Shown here: positions 1 to 9,257 of the stretch, one piece after another
Layout: each line of letters opens with the position of its first letter
How positions within the stretch are numbered: position 1 is the stretch's first letter
Origin: Actinocatenispora comari
GTDB taxonomy: Bacteria; Actinomycetota; Actinomycetes; Mycobacteriales; Micromonosporaceae
Length of the DNA stretch: 64,000 nucleotides
NCBI RefSeq assembly: GCF_017312725.1
Contig: NZ_BOPO01000007.1
Location: 45,599 to 109,598 of the forward strand
Direction: 5' to 3'
The notes under the pieces: model-generated
The model's input: the letters and a program-made list of their open reading frames with translations, nothing else
Databases searched by the model: none
What the model was told of the DNA's origin: nothing
Program-made: the position numbers and the translations under genes

Positions 1-42
1 ACCGACCGCCAAGCACCGACCGCCAAGCACCGACCGCCAAGC
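1..42. repeat. 14-bp tandem repeat, three perfect copies
   Basis: The unit ACCGACCGCCAAGC is repeated three times without a mismatch, followed by a diverged start of a fourth copy (ATCGACCACACC). The array probably continues beyond the left window edge. It lies downstream of the sensor kinase gene and its terminator, and is one of about a dozen short tandem arrays in intergenic DNA of this window. Confidence 0.85.
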
Positions 43-97
43 ATCGACCACACCGCTGACGGCCGGCCACGGCTGGCCGCCGACGACGACGAGTAGA

Positions 98-130
98 GGG
101 CCGGGTTTCGAGCCTCGGGAAACCCGGCCC
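98..130 (-). terminator. Hairpin terminator of the sensor kinase gene
   Basis: A perfect 11-bp inverted repeat (GGGCCGGGTTT and AAACCCGGCCC) with an 11-base loop sits five bases past the stop codon of the minus-strand kinase gene. Transcription reading left would end here, so the kinase is probably not co-transcribed with whatever lies further left. Confidence 0.7.
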
Positions 131-134
131 GGCA

Positions 135-2729
135 TCACTCCGGTTCGCCGGGCTGGTAGAGCTCGCCGACCCGGGCCCGCTGCAGGCCGCGGTGGTAGGA
201 CGACAGCGTGCCCCGGACCTCCTCGGCCGAACGGTGCCGGCGCACCGGCGGCGGCGCCGCCCGGCCGGTGACGCTGCCCGGTACCAGCTGCGCCTGCGGA
301 TCCCGCCGGGGCAGACCGCCGGAGGTGGGGTGGTCGGTGAAGCGCGAGGATGCCGCGGCCAGCCGCCAACCGTCGTCCGCCGGGGACTCCCAGCGGCCCG
401 TCGCCGCGGAACGCGGCGGTGCCGCGTCGCGGGTCTCCTCCTGGATGCCGACCGCCTGCTCCGGCCGGGACGCCGGGAGCTGGAACCAGGCGGACCCGGC
501 CGGGCGCGGTTCCGGCTCGGCCCGGCGGACCGGCGGGTCGGCCACCGGTGTCGCGGCGGGGCGGGGCGGCAGCCCGATGGACGGCCGTGCCGGCGCCGCC
601 GCGCGTACCGCCCGGGTCGCCTCGACCGGCTGCCGCGCCGACGCCGGATCGGGCATCGCCCGGTACCCGGGGGATTCCAGGATGTCCTGCGGGATGACGA
701 CCTCGGCCAGGGTGCCGGTCGGTGCGGAGCGCAGTTCGACGGTCGCGCCGATGTGCTTGGCCAGCCGGCTCACCACCGCGAGGCCCATGTTCCGGGACAG
801 CGACGCATCCACCGACGGCGGGTCGGCCAGCCGCCGGTTGAGTTCGGTCAGCCGCTCGGCGCGGATGCCGGTACCGGCGTCGGTGATGGTGACGTAGACG
901 CGGTTGCCGATCCAGCAGGCCTCGGCCGTGACGATGGTGTCCGGCGGCGAGAACGAGGTCGCGTTGTCCAGCAGTTCGGCGATGAGGTGGACCAGGTCGT
1001 TGACCGCGCGACCGGCCACGTCCACGCCCATGTCGACCACGCCGAGCTCGATCCGGGTGTACTGCTCCACCTGGGACTGCGCGGCGCGCAGCACGTCGCC
1101 CAGCGCCGCCGACTCGCGGCGGGCCCGGCTCACGTCGACCCCGACCAGGACCAGCAGGTTCTCGTCGTTGCGCCGCATCTGGGTGGCCAGGTGGTCGAGG
1201 TGGAACAGCTGGCCGAGCCGGTCCGGGTTCTGCTCGCCCTGCTCCATCTGGTCGATGCGCCGGATCAGCCGGTCGACCAGCAGCTGCGAGCGGCGCGCCA
1301 GGTTGACGAACATCGTCGAGACGCTGCTGCGGAGGGTGGCCTGCTCGGCCGCGATCCGGACGGTCTCCCGGTGTACCACGTTGAACGCCTCGGACACCTG
1401 CCCGATCTCGTCCTGGCTGGGTCTGGCCACCACGTCCTCGACGCCGGCGGCGAGGTCGTCGGCGGTGAGCGTGCCGAGCGTGCCCGGGTCGCGGAGCCGG
1501 GCCACCGTCTCCGGCAGCTCCTGGTACGCGACGGACAGCGCGCCGGCCTCCAACCGGTGCAGCGACCTGGCCATGGAACGGGCGGTCAGCAGCGCGATCG
1601 CGATCGCCACCAGCACCATCAGCGACACCGCCGCCGACTCGGCGACGAGCTGGCGGAGCAGGTCGTTCTCCTGCTGCTGGACGAGGGAACGGAACTGTTC
1701 CCGGAGCCGGGTCTCGACCAGGCCGCTGAGCGCCACCCGGGTACCCATCGCCCTGGTCCACTGCGCGGTACCGACGTCGCCGGAGACCGTGCCGGAGTCG
1801 CCGGCGCTGGCCCGGCTCAGGTCACCCTCGTACCGCTGGGCGGCGATGATGTCGTTCTGGGTCTGTGCGGTGGTCATGGTGTGCCGGTCGCCGGGCAGCG
1901 GGGTGTCGGTGTTCGCCCCGACGCCGCGGCCGGCGATGGTGCGTTCCATCGCGGTGACGTGGTCGCCGTCGACGGCGTCCCGGAACGCGCGCAGCGCCTC
2001 GGCCTGCCCCTCCAGGTTGGCCTGGAACGACTCGTGCTGGGCCGAGGTCACGTCGGAGGCGCCGGCCAGCATCACGATGCCGACCTCCTGCTCCTGCGAG
2101 GTCATCTCGGTGTGCGAGGCCATCGCGCTGGCGCCACGGGCCAGGTTGGCCGCCTCGTCCGAGCCCGCCACGTTCGCCAGCGTCTGCCGGTAGGCCAGCA
2201 GGTCGGCGATCAGGCTGCGGTAGCTGAACACCGCGGTGGACAGCGGGATGATGTCGCGCTTCTCGATCGTCCGGCGCAGCGGGTCGAGCTCGTCGAGCTG
2301 GGTGTCGATGCGCCCCAGCAGGTCGCTGAGGCTGCGCTCCGAGCTGTCCACGCCGGCGCGCGCCGCCCGGTACTCCCGGAGCTGCTTGTCGGCCTTGGCG
2401 ATCTGGTCCCGGTACGCGCGTGCGGCGGCGCTCTGCTTCTGCTTCGGCGTGGTGAGCAGGGTCGCGGCGAGCGTCCGCTCGGTCTGCAGCTGGGTGGTCA
2501 GCGCGGTGGCGCGGTCGGCGAGCCGGGCCTGCCGGATCGCCTGCCGGGCCTGCATCACGTCCTGACCGGTACCGACCAGCTGGACGGCGGCGACCCCGAT
2601 CAGCGCGGTGATCGGCACGATCAGGATCAGCCCGAGCTTGGTACGGATGCGCGCGTCGCGAAGGCGGGCCACCGGACCGCGGCGCCGGTCCGTGGTCGGC
2701 CGCCCTCTGGTGCTCTGCCGTTCTGTCAC
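135..2729 (-). CDS. NIT-domain sensor histidine kinase (CvnA-like)
   Basis: Membrane sensor kinase of the nitrate/nitrite-sensing type, similar in layout to the CvnA kinases of actinomycete conservons. From the proposed GTG start (864 residues): basic N-terminus, membrane helix about 32-52, a large helical extracytoplasmic domain to about 360, second helix about 365-384, HAMP linker, a dimerisation region with FHLDHLATQMRR near 509-520, and an ATPase domain with N-box ELLDNATSFSPP near 585-596 and a DAGTGI G1 box. The last 150 or so residues are rich in Pro, Ala and Arg and look disordered. GTG 2729 is chosen because GGAGGG lies seven bases upstream; ATGs at 2753 and 2795 have no such site. 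A hairpin closes the gene, and no roadblock, DUF742 or GTPase partner is visible on the left. The signal sensed is unknown. Confidence 0.85.
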   Translation of the reverse strand: MTERQSTRGRPTTDRRRGPVARLRDARIRTKLGLILIVPITALIGVAAVQLVGTGQDVMQARQAIRQARLADRATALTTQLQTERTLAATLLTTPKQKQSAAARAYRDQIAKADKQLREYRAARAGVDSSERSLSDLLGRIDTQLDELDPLRRTIEKRDIIPLSTAVFSYRSLIADLLAYRQTLANVAGSDEAANLARGASAMASHTEMTSQEQEVGIVMLAGASDVTSAQHESFQANLEGQAEALRAFRDAVDGDHVTAMERTIAGRGVGANTDTPLPGDRHTMTTAQTQNDIIAAQRYEGDLSRASAGDSGTVSGDVGTAQWTRAMGTRVALSGLVETRLREQFRSLVQQQENDLLRQLVAESAAVSLMVLVAIAIALLTARSMARSLHRLEAGALSVAYQELPETVARLRDPGTLGTLTADDLAAGVEDVVARPSQDEIGQVSEAFNVVHRETVRIAAEQATLRSSVSTMFVNLARRSQLLVDRLIRRIDQMEQGEQNPDRLGQLFHLDHLATQMRRNDENLLVLVGVDVSRARRESAALGDVLRAAQSQVEQYTRIELGVVDMGVDVAGRAVNDLVHLIAELLDNATSFSPPDTIVTAEACWIGNRVYVTITDAGTGIRAERLTELNRRLADPPSVDASLSRNMGLAVVSRLAKHIGATVELRSAPTGTLAEVVIPQDILESPGYRAMPDPASARQPVEATRAVRAAAPARPSIGLPPRPAATPVADPPVRRAEPEPRPAGSAWFQLPASRPEQAVGIQEETRDAAPPRSAATGRWESPADDGWRLAAASSRFTDHPTSGGLPRRDPQAQLVPGSVTGRAAPPPVRRHRSAEEVRGTLSSYHRGLQRARVGELYQPGEPE

Positions 2730-2886
2730 CGGCCAACCCTCCGAGACGGACATACAACGCAGGCAACGATGAATGCTGTGATGCGGAGCCAACATCGCAA
2801 GAGCGATGAACCGCTGGATTGCATCATGAATGTCTGGGCGAATAAAGACCGTTGTCGATCTCTTCCGGGCGTTGCCCGCTGTTTCG

Positions 2887-4515
2887 TTACGAATCCGGTG
2901 GGTACATGGCGTCGATCTCCTCCCGGTAGCGCGAGTTCACCGTCTCGCGTCGGACCTTCAGCGACGCGGTGAGCTCGCCGCCCGACACGGTCAGCTCGCC
3001 GTCCAGGATGCGGAAGGCCCGGATCGACTCGGCGCGGGACACCGCCGCGTTCGCCGCGGTCACCGCGGCCTGGACCTCCGCCCGCAGCGCCGGATCCCGG
3101 TCGAACGGGCCGTCCGGCCGGCCGCGCTCGCGCAGCACCGCCGGGTCCAGGGTGACCAGGCAGGACACGAACGGCCGCCGGTCGCCGACCACCACCGCCT
3201 GGCTGATCAGCGGGTGCGCCCGCAGCCGGCTCTCCAGCGTCGTCACGTCGACGTTCTTGCCGCCGGCGGTGATCACCAGATCCTTCTTGCGCCCGGTCAG
3301 GGACAGGAAGCCGTCGTCGTCCAGCACCCCGAGGTCGCCGGTGTGCAGCCAGCCGTCCACCAGGGCGCTGGCCGTCGCCGCCGGGTTACGGTGGTAGCCA
3401 CCGAACACGCAGTCCCCGCGGACCAGCACCTCGCCGTCGGCGGCGATGCGGACCGAGACCCCGGCCAGCGGCCGGCCCACCGTACCCAGGCGCGTCGCGT
3501 CCGGGCCGTTGATGGTGGCCGGGCCGGCGACCTCGGTCAGCCCGTACCCCTCGTAGACGGCGATGCCGGCGGACCGGTAGAAGTGGCCGATCCGCTCGTC
3601 GTGCGGGGCGCCCCCGACCACGATCGCGCCGCACCGGCCGCCGAGCACCGCCGCGGCGTCGCCGTCCGGTGCCGCGTCGCGCAACTTCTCCATGTACCGG
3701 GGGACCAGCGGAAGCACCGTCGGCCGCACCGCGGCGAGGCCCGCCACGAGCTCCGCGGTACGGGGCAGGTGGGTGATGCGGACCCGGCGCAGCACCGCGG
3801 CGCACTGCATCGTGCGGGTGAAGATGTGCGCGAGCGGCAGGAACAGCACGATCGCGCCGCCGGGCGAGAACACCGGGCCGAGCCGGTCGAGGAACCCGTC
3901 CAGGTTGGACAGGAAGTTGTCGTGCGTGATCGCCACGCCCTTGGCCGGGCCGGTGGTCCCGCTGGTGTAGATGACCGTCGCGACCGAGTCCGGCGGTACC
4001 TTCCGGCGCTGCTCGAACACCTCGGCGTCGACCTCCGCCGCCCGCTCCGCGAGCCGGTCCAGTACGCCGTCGTCGAGTCGCAGCAGTCGCGGCGCCGGGC
4101 CGTCGACCGCCCGGGCCGCCGCCTCGACGACGCGCGCCTCGTCGGCGTTGCCGACGAAGCACCAGCCGGCACCGGAGTCACGCAGGATCCAGGCGACCTG
4201 CTCGACGCTCGCGGTGTCGTACACCGGCACGCTGACCGCGCCGATCGACCAGAGCGCGTAGTCGCAGACCGCCCACTCGTACCGGGTCGCGGACAGCAGG
4301 CCGATCCGGTCGCCGGCGCGGACGCCCGCGGCGATCAGCCCCTTGCCGACGGCGGTCACCCGGTCGGCGAACTCGGCCGCGGTGACCCGGCCGGCACCCT
4401 GCGACGGTGCGAACGCGACCGCGGCCGGCTGCTCGACCGCGTTGCGGTACACCGGATCGGCCATGCTGGACAGGCCGCTCGCGGCCGACACGGCAGGCGT
4501 CTGGTACTCGCGCAT
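2887..4515 (-). CDS. AMP-forming acyl-CoA synthetase (FadD-like)
   Basis: Adenylates a carboxylic acid, probably a long-chain fatty acid, and transfers it to CoA. The ANL-superfamily motifs are all present: P-loop YTSGTTGPAKG at 183-193, YGLTE at 324-328, GWLHTGDLG near 388-396, the hinge/A8 loop GRKKDLVITAGGKNV at 408-422, and a C-terminal Lys in the ASLKVRR stretch that fits the catalytic lysine. At 542 residues it is a little shorter than the ~600 usual for the long-chain (FadD15-like) group. The ATG overlaps the stop codon of the upstream methyltransferase by one base (TGATG), so the two are translationally coupled. Substrate length cannot be read from the sequence. Confidence 0.88.
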   Translation of the reverse strand: MREYQTPAVSAASGLSSMADPVYRNAVEQPAAVAFAPSQGAGRVTAAEFADRVTAVGKGLIAAGVRAGDRIGLLSATRYEWAVCDYALWSIGAVSVPVYDTASVEQVAWILRDSGAGWCFVGNADEARVVEAAARAVDGPAPRLLRLDDGVLDRLAERAAEVDAEVFEQRRKVPPDSVATVIYTSGTTGPAKGVAITHDNFLSNLDGFLDRLGPVFSPGGAIVLFLPLAHIFTRTMQCAAVLRRVRITHLPRTAELVAGLAAVRPTVLPLVPRYMEKLRDAAPDGDAAAVLGGRCGAIVVGGAPHDERIGHFYRSAGIAVYEGYGLTEVAGPATINGPDATRLGTVGRPLAGVSVRIAADGEVLVRGDCVFGGYHRNPAATASALVDGWLHTGDLGVLDDDGFLSLTGRKKDLVITAGGKNVDVTTLESRLRAHPLISQAVVVGDRRPFVSCLVTLDPAVLRERGRPDGPFDRDPALRAEVQAAVTAANAAVSRAESIRAFRILDGELTVSGGELTASLKVRRETVNSRYREEIDAMYPPDS

Positions 4516-5327
4516 CAGCGCTCACCCCGACCCGGGTCGCCGCCCGGACGCCGCCCCACCGTGGTGTGCATCAGCCAGGCCGAGATCACGAAGCCGGGAT
4601 CGTCGAGCAGTCGGTGCAGCGTGCCGAGCTGCTCGTCGGTCATCCCGTCGGCGCGCAGCGTCGGCTCGATCTGGTACGCCAACGCCTGGTACAGGCCGCA
4701 TCCCGCGCTGCCGCCCGGCCAGGAACGGCCGAACACGACCGTACGCTCGGGCGCCAGCCCCGCGGTGCGCATCGCGGCGTAGGCGTACCTGGTCCAGCCG
4801 AGGTCCGCGCCGTTGCGCCGGCCGACGCTCCGGATGATGTCGTTGAACAGCTCGAACGTCTTCGCATCGGCGGGATCCGGGACCGCGAGGACGGGATCGC
4901 GCTCCCGGCAGTCGCAGTCCGACAGCACGATCAGCCCGCCCGGGCGCAGCGCGGAGACCAGCCGGCCCAGCACCTCGTTCCGGTTCGGCAGGTGCACGAA
5001 CACCATCCGGGCGTGGATCAGGTCGTACTCGCCCGCCGGGACCGGATCGCGGCGGACGTCGTGCCGCAGCACCGTCAGGTTGTCGCGCTCGGTGAGGTAC
5101 CGCGGATCGACGTCGGTGGCGGTGACGTGCCCCTCCGGGCCGACCCGGTCGGCGAGCCAGCCCGCGATCGAGCCGGCGCCGGCACCGATGTCCAGGCACC
5201 GCCAGCCGCGGCCCACCCCGTACTCGGTGAGGATCGACGTGGTGTGGCCGTCGAACGCCTCGCCGAGCTGATCGAGCTGTCTCGCGCCGGCCGGGCCGGC
5301 GTTGTCGAAGCTGTATCCGGTAGGCAT
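4515..5327 (-). CDS. Class I SAM-dependent methyltransferase
   Basis: 270-residue Rossmann-fold methyltransferase. SAM motif I is CLDIGAGAGSIAGWLADRV near residues 44-62; an acidic residue at the end of strand 2 (TATDVDPRYL), a motif-II-like EYDLIHARMVFVHL and a post-II LRPGGLIVLSD follow in normal order. It belongs to the UbiE/COQ5-like general group, and the acceptor cannot be inferred. It is the upstream partner of the acyl-CoA synthetase (one-base stop/start overlap). The neighbouring thioesterase gene in the same direction, 144 bp upstream, makes a lipid or polyketide-like acyl substrate conceivable but unproven. Confidence 0.82.
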   Translation of the reverse strand: MPTGYSFDNAGPAGARQLDQLGEAFDGHTTSILTEYGVGRGWRCLDIGAGAGSIAGWLADRVGPEGHVTATDVDPRYLTERDNLTVLRHDVRRDPVPAGEYDLIHARMVFVHLPNRNEVLGRLVSALRPGGLIVLSDCDCRERDPVLAVPDPADAKTFELFNDIIRSVGRRNGADLGWTRYAYAAMRTAGLAPERTVVFGRSWPGGSAGCGLYQALAYQIEPTLRADGMTDEQLGTLHRLLDDPGFVISAWLMHTTVGRRPGGDPGRGER

Positions 5328-5471
5328 CTGGGCGGCTCCAGTCCGAACGTTCCCTTCGGGAAGTGGATACGCGTACCTGCCGCCTCGCGCGCTATGCGGT
5401 GGATGCGCTCGGAGCCGGGATTTGCAATGTTTGACCAGCGGTACCCCGTCCGCAACCCTCGCCGGCGCCCG

Positions 5472-5924
5472 TTACCGCGCCGAGATCTCGTCCCCGCGGG
5501 CCACCGTCGAAGGTCTAGGGAGATCCCGGATCAGACAGGTCAGTCGGGCCGTGCAGACCGTCCGGCCGTCGTCGTCGGTGAGCACGATCCGGTACGTGGC
5601 CAGCGTGTCGCCGCGATGCACCGGGGTCGCGGTCCCGGTGATGGTGCCGCGCACCGCGGGCCGGTGGTGCGTGGCGTTGATCTCGACGCCGACCGCGCGC
5701 CGCGTCGGCCCTGCATGCAGGGCCGCAGCCATGGTGCCGAGCGTCTCGGCCAGCACGCAGGACACGCCGCCGTGCAGCATCCCGTACGACTGGGTGTTGC
5801 CGGCGACGGGCATGCTGCCGACCACGCGGTCGGGGTCGGCCTGCCGGATCTCGATGCCGGTGCGTTCGACGGCCGGACCGAGCGGGCCGATGCCGGCGAT
5901 GGCGTTCGGATCGAACGGCTGCAC
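5472..5924 (-). CDS. PaaI-family hotdog thioesterase
   Basis: 150-residue single hotdog domain acyl-CoA thioesterase. The signature MLHGGVSCVLAETLG (HGG followed by the catalytic acidic residue on the long helix) and the strand pattern ending LTCLIRDLPRP match the PaaI/YbdB-like group. The GTG start at 5924 is preferred over any upstream codon because AAGGAGG lies eight bases before it. It reads in the same direction as the methyltransferase and acyl-CoA synthetase genes, so it may hydrolyse or proofread products of that ligase. Divergent from the alpha/beta hydrolase at 6124, with a 199-bp shared promoter region that includes AT-richer patches. Confidence 0.85.
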   Translation of the reverse strand: MQPFDPNAIAGIGPLGPAVERTGIEIRQADPDRVVGSMPVAGNTQSYGMLHGGVSCVLAETLGTMAAALHAGPTRRAVGVEINATHHRPAVRGTITGTATPVHRGDTLATYRIVLTDDDGRTVCTARLTCLIRDLPRPSTVARGDEISAR

Positions 5925-6123
5925 GGGCGGTCCTCCTTCGATATTTTCCCCTCGTGATCGCCGCGCCGCGCGACGGAGTTTCGCCGGGGGTCTTTCGGGG
6001 ACGACGTGGCGTAGGCAAAATAGGCGCTCGCCAGGAACCGTGCAAAAGCATCGTCTGGGATTCCCGACGCGACCGCGGTTCGTATCTCGCAACCGGCCCG
6101 AGAACGCACGGAAGGCGAAGAGC

Positions 6124-6852
6124 ATGACAAGCAACGACAACACGACGGTGGTCCTGGTACACGGCGCCTGGCACAGCCCGTGGTGCTGGAACCCGGTGGT
6201 CGCCGAGCTCGACCAGTACGGCATCCACAGCGTCACCGTCGACCTGCCGAGCTGCCGCACCGTCGACGGTGCGCCGGCCGGCGACATGCACGCCGACGCC
6301 GCCGAGATCCGGAACACCCTGGACCGCTACGAGGACGTGGTGCTGGTGGCGCACTCGTACGGGGGGATCCCGGCGACCGAGGGGGCGGCCGGCCATCCGG
6401 CGGTGCGGCACCTGGTCTACGTCGCCGCGTACAACGCCGACGAGGGCGAGTCGCTCGGCGGCTACGCGGTGCCGAACCCGGGGCCGGACGTGCTCAACCC
6501 GCCGGCCGACCTGACGATGGGCGAGAACGGCATGATGGGCGTCCGGACGGACCGGGCCGCGACGCTGTTCTACAACGGCATGCCGGCGGAGGCCGCCGAG
6601 GCGGCGGTGGCGCAGCTGCGGCCGATGTCCGCCGCGGTGCTGTCTCAGACCCCGACCGCGATCGCGTGGCGCGACATCCCGTCGACCTACGTGCTGACCG
6701 GCCAGGACAACGCGACGCCGACCGTGGTGCAGCGCGAGCTGTGCAAGCGGGCGGGCACCGTGATCGAGCTCGGTGACTCCTGCCACTCGCCGATGCTGGC
6801 CGCGCCGAAGCGGATCGCCGACATCATCGGCTCGGTGGTCGCCGGGCGGTAA
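6124..6852 (+). CDS. Alpha/beta hydrolase (esterase-like)
   Basis: 242-residue cytoplasmic alpha/beta hydrolase. It opens with the oxyanion-hole strand VVLVHGAWHSPWCWNPV near 9-25; the nucleophile elbow is AHSYGG near 78-83, and DSCHSPM near the C-terminus supplies the likely catalytic histidine. The HGAW..W pattern and short cap resemble the group containing plant-type salicylate esterases and hydroxynitrile lyases, and bacterial homologues of unknown substrate. There is no signal peptide. The start is ATG 6124, preceded by GGAAGGCGAAG. A strong hairpin follows the stop, so it is probably monocistronic. Confidence 0.8.
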   Translation: MTSNDNTTVVLVHGAWHSPWCWNPVVAELDQYGIHSVTVDLPSCRTVDGAPAGDMHADAAEIRNTLDRYEDVVLVAHSYGGIPATEGAAGHPAVRHLVYVAAYNADEGESLGGYAVPNPGPDVLNPPADLTMGENGMMGVRTDRAATLFYNGMPAEAAEAAVAQLRPMSAAVLSQTPTAIAWRDIPSTYVLTGQDNATPTVVQRELCKRAGTVIELGDSCHSPMLAAPKRIADIIGSVVAGR

Positions 6853-6870
6853 CAGTCCACAGTGGAGAGA

Positions 6871-6897
6871 ACGGGTCGGCCACGGTGGCCGGCCCGT
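6871..6897 (+). terminator. Hairpin terminator after the alpha/beta hydrolase
   Basis: Arms ACGGGTCGGCCAC and GTGGCCGGCCCGT (one G-T wobble) around a single central G, 18 bases past the stop. It separates the hydrolase from the binding-protein operon that starts at 6929. Confidence 0.6.
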
Positions 6898-6928
6898 GGC
6901 AACGTCGTGCCTGTCGGAGGGAAGCGTC

Positions 6929-8134
6929 TTGGGCGTCAGGAGAGTGCTGACCGGACTCGCGGTACCAGGTGTGCTGCTGCTCCTGGCGGCCGGCTGCACC
7001 AGCGACGGCGGCAAGAGCGTGTCGGCCGCCCCGATCAGGATCGGCTTCATCGCCGACATGTCCGGGAACCAGAAGGGCATCGGCCGGTCCATGCGCGACG
7101 GTCTCGACCTCTACCTCAAGCTGCACGGCGGGCGGCTCGGTGGACGGCGGGTGCAGGTCGTGCAGCGCGACGCCGGCGACGACCCCACCAGTACCAAGGC
7201 GGCCAAGGCGGAGCAGAGCCTGCTGAACCAGCGGGATCTGCTCGCCATCACCGGCATCAGCGACGTGCGCACCGTGCTCGCCATGCAGAAGCCGGTCACC
7301 GAGCGCAAGCTGCCGCTGGTCAGCACGCTGGCCTGCACCGACCAGGTACCCGACCTCACCTACCTGTGGTGCGCTTCCAACCTCACCTCCGATCCGCCGG
7401 AGGCGCTCGGCGCGTACGTCGCCAAGCACGCGGGCGGGCGGGTCTACGTCCTCGGTACCGATCTCGGCCCCGCCAAGGGCGACACCACGCAGACGTTCGT
7501 CCGCACCTTCAAGGCCGCCGGCGGCAAGCTCGCCAACCCCGACGGGCAGCCCACCTACGCGCCGTACAGCGACAAGGCCAGTTACCGGTCCTACCTGACC
7601 GAGGCGCAACAGAACGGCGCCAAGGCCATCTACGTCTGGGCGACCGGGATGCAGGCGGTCCAGTTCGTCAAGGAGTACCAGAAGCTCGACCTCAAGTCGC
7701 AGGGCATCAAGGTGTACGCCTCGGGGCCGCTCACCTGTTGCGACCTGCTGCAGGTCGAGGGCAGTGCGGCGCTGGGCATCTACAGCTCGCTGGACTACAC
7801 GCCGACGCTGGACAACGACGCGAACCGGGAGTTCGTGGTCGCCTACCAGCACGCGTACGGGACCGCGCCGAACGAGCCCGCGGCGTACGGCTACAGCGCG
7901 GCGTCCATTCTCGACCAGGCGATCTCGTCGGTGACCGCGGACGGCCGGGCGTTGACCGGCAAGGCGGTGAACACCGCGATCGCCAACCTCGGGATCCAGA
8001 ACGATCCGCGCGGGAGCTGGCAGTTCAGCAAGAAGCACGCGCCGGTGCAGAAGTTCTACCTGCGCCAGGTGCGGATGGACGGTTCCGTGCTGTCCAACGT
8101 CCTCGTCAACGAGCTACCCACGATCGGGGAGTGA
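6929..8134 (+). CDS. Substrate-binding lipoprotein (branched-chain amino acid ABC type)
   Basis: 401-residue type I periplasmic-binding protein of the LivJ/UrtA-like family (Peripla_BP_6). The signal peptide RRVLTGLAVPGVLLLLAAGC ends in a lipobox with Cys23, so the mature protein is anchored to the outer face of the membrane. The fold starts at IRIGFIADMSGNQKGIG, and the two-lobe pattern runs to the end. TTG 6929 is taken as the start because GGAGGGAAG lies about five bases upstream and no ATG or GTG is better placed. No permease or ATPase genes are near, so it is an orphan binding protein. Seven bases separate it from the PrnB-like gene, which implies one transcript and possibly uptake or sensing of that enzyme's substrate. 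The ligand is unknown. Confidence 0.82.
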   Translation: MGVRRVLTGLAVPGVLLLLAAGCTSDGGKSVSAAPIRIGFIADMSGNQKGIGRSMRDGLDLYLKLHGGRLGGRRVQVVQRDAGDDPTSTKAAKAEQSLLNQRDLLAITGISDVRTVLAMQKPVTERKLPLVSTLACTDQVPDLTYLWCASNLTSDPPEALGAYVAKHAGGRVYVLGTDLGPAKGDTTQTFVRTFKAAGGKLANPDGQPTYAPYSDKASYRSYLTEAQQNGAKAIYVWATGMQAVQFVKEYQKLDLKSQGIKVYASGPLTCCDLLQVEGSAALGIYSSLDYTPTLDNDANREFVVAYQHAYGTAPNEPAAYGYSAASILDQAISSVTADGRALTGKAVNTAIANLGIQNDPRGSWQFSKKHAPVQKFYLRQVRMDGSVLSNVLVNELPTIGE

Positions 8135-8141
8135 CGCCGCG

Positions 8142-9257
8142 ATGTCCGGGCCGGGCAACCATCGCGACAGCAGGCTGGTGCGCGAGCTCGATCCGCTCGA
8201 CGCGGACGAGACGTACCGCCGGCTACCCGAGATGAACGCCGCCGCCGACGTGCCCGCACTGGTCGGTGCGTTGCGCCGGCTGGCCGGCAACGCCGCGGCG
8301 GTGACCGACGGCTCGCCGTACGAGTGCCGCGCCGCGATGCGCGATCTCGGCCTGCTGCTCGGTTCGGTCAAGCGGCACGGCGTGGAGCCGGTGACGGCGG
8401 TACCGGAGGCCGAGCCGGTGCTGCTGCGCCTCGCGGCCCGCGGCGACGTGGTGCCCCGGGACACCGTGCATCACTACAGCGTCTGGAACCCGTACGGCGA
8501 GCGGCAACGGAGCTACACTGGATCGTCGCAGGAGACCGCGCTGATCGACTCGGTCCGGCTCAGCCTGCCCCGGCTGTCGCAGGCGGTCGAGCTGTGCGAT
8601 CCGCTGACGCGGGCCGAGCTGACCGATCCGGAGTTCCTCACCGCGATGGGCAGCTTCCGCGCCCACCTGGCCTCCCTGGACGAGGCGATCGAACTGGTGA
8701 TCGGCCGGGTGACGCCGGCGTTCTTCGCGAACGAGCTGCGGCCGTACTTCGACGAGGTGACCGTCGACGGTCGGGTCTGGCGCGGCGGGGCCGGCGCCGG
8801 GCTGCCGATGCCGTTGCTGGATCTGACGCTGTGGGCGGCCGACCACGATCCGGACGACGAGGACTCCGTGGGTTACGCGGAGTTCTGGGCCGGTGGAGTC
8901 GCCTACGCCCTGCCGGAATGGCGGCGCCGGTACGCCCAGCTGGCCGGGGTGCCGTCGCTCGTCGCGCGGGTGACCGCGGCCCTGGACGAGGTCGGCGACG
9001 GCCCGATGGACGACCGGCTGTGGGCCGCCGCCACCGCGGTCGAGCAGTCGTTGCGCGCCCTGCTCTCGTTTCGTGCCAAGCATCTCACCGTCGCCCGCAA
9101 GTCCTACCAGGAGGACGTCCGGCTGTTCCCGGTGGGCAGCAGCGGGGGCAGCGTGGAGTTGCTGGCCAGCATCGTGCGGCTGACCCGGGACAACGCCCGG
9201 GTGGTCCGGCCGCGGCGGGCCGAGCGAGCCGATCCGGAGCGGATGTCTCGTGCCTGA
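8142..9257 (+). CDS. PrnB-like haem enzyme (tryptophan-rearranging family)
   Basis: 371-residue member of the family of PrnB, the pyrrolnitrin enzyme that converts 7-chlorotryptophan to monodechloroaminopyrrolnitrin and has a tryptophan-2,3-dioxygenase-like haem fold. Visible family blocks are AAMRDLGLLLGSVKRHGVEP (64-83), EAEPVLLRLA, VWNPYGERQRSYTG (114-127) and SFRAKHLTVA, where His314 fits the proximal haem ligand (His313 in PrnB as I recall). It follows the binding lipoprotein by seven bases and overlaps the flavin monooxygenase by eight, so all three are coupled. No flavin halogenase is in the window, so the natural substrate is more likely an unchlorinated tryptophan or relative. Family assignment is fairly secure; the reaction is inference. 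Confidence 0.82.
   Translation: MSGPGNHRDSRLVRELDPLDADETYRRLPEMNAAADVPALVGALRRLAGNAAAVTDGSPYECRAAMRDLGLLLGSVKRHGVEPVTAVPEAEPVLLRLAARGDVVPRDTVHHYSVWNPYGERQRSYTGSSQETALIDSVRLSLPRLSQAVELCDPLTRAELTDPEFLTAMGSFRAHLASLDEAIELVIGRVTPAFFANELRPYFDEVTVDGRVWRGGAGAGLPMPLLDLTLWAADHDPDDEDSVGYAEFWAGGVAYALPEWRRRYAQLAGVPSLVARVTAALDEVGDGPMDDRLWAAATAVEQSLRALLSFRAKHLTVARKSYQEDVRLFPVGSSGGSVELLASIVRLTRDNARVVRPRRAERADPERMSRA

Noticed and set aside
192-2972. A very long open frame on the plus strand opposite the sensor kinase
   Set aside because: In DNA this GC-rich, opposite-strand frames stay open by chance. The translation is Arg/Gly/Pro/His-rich without domains, while the minus-strand frame has a complete kinase.
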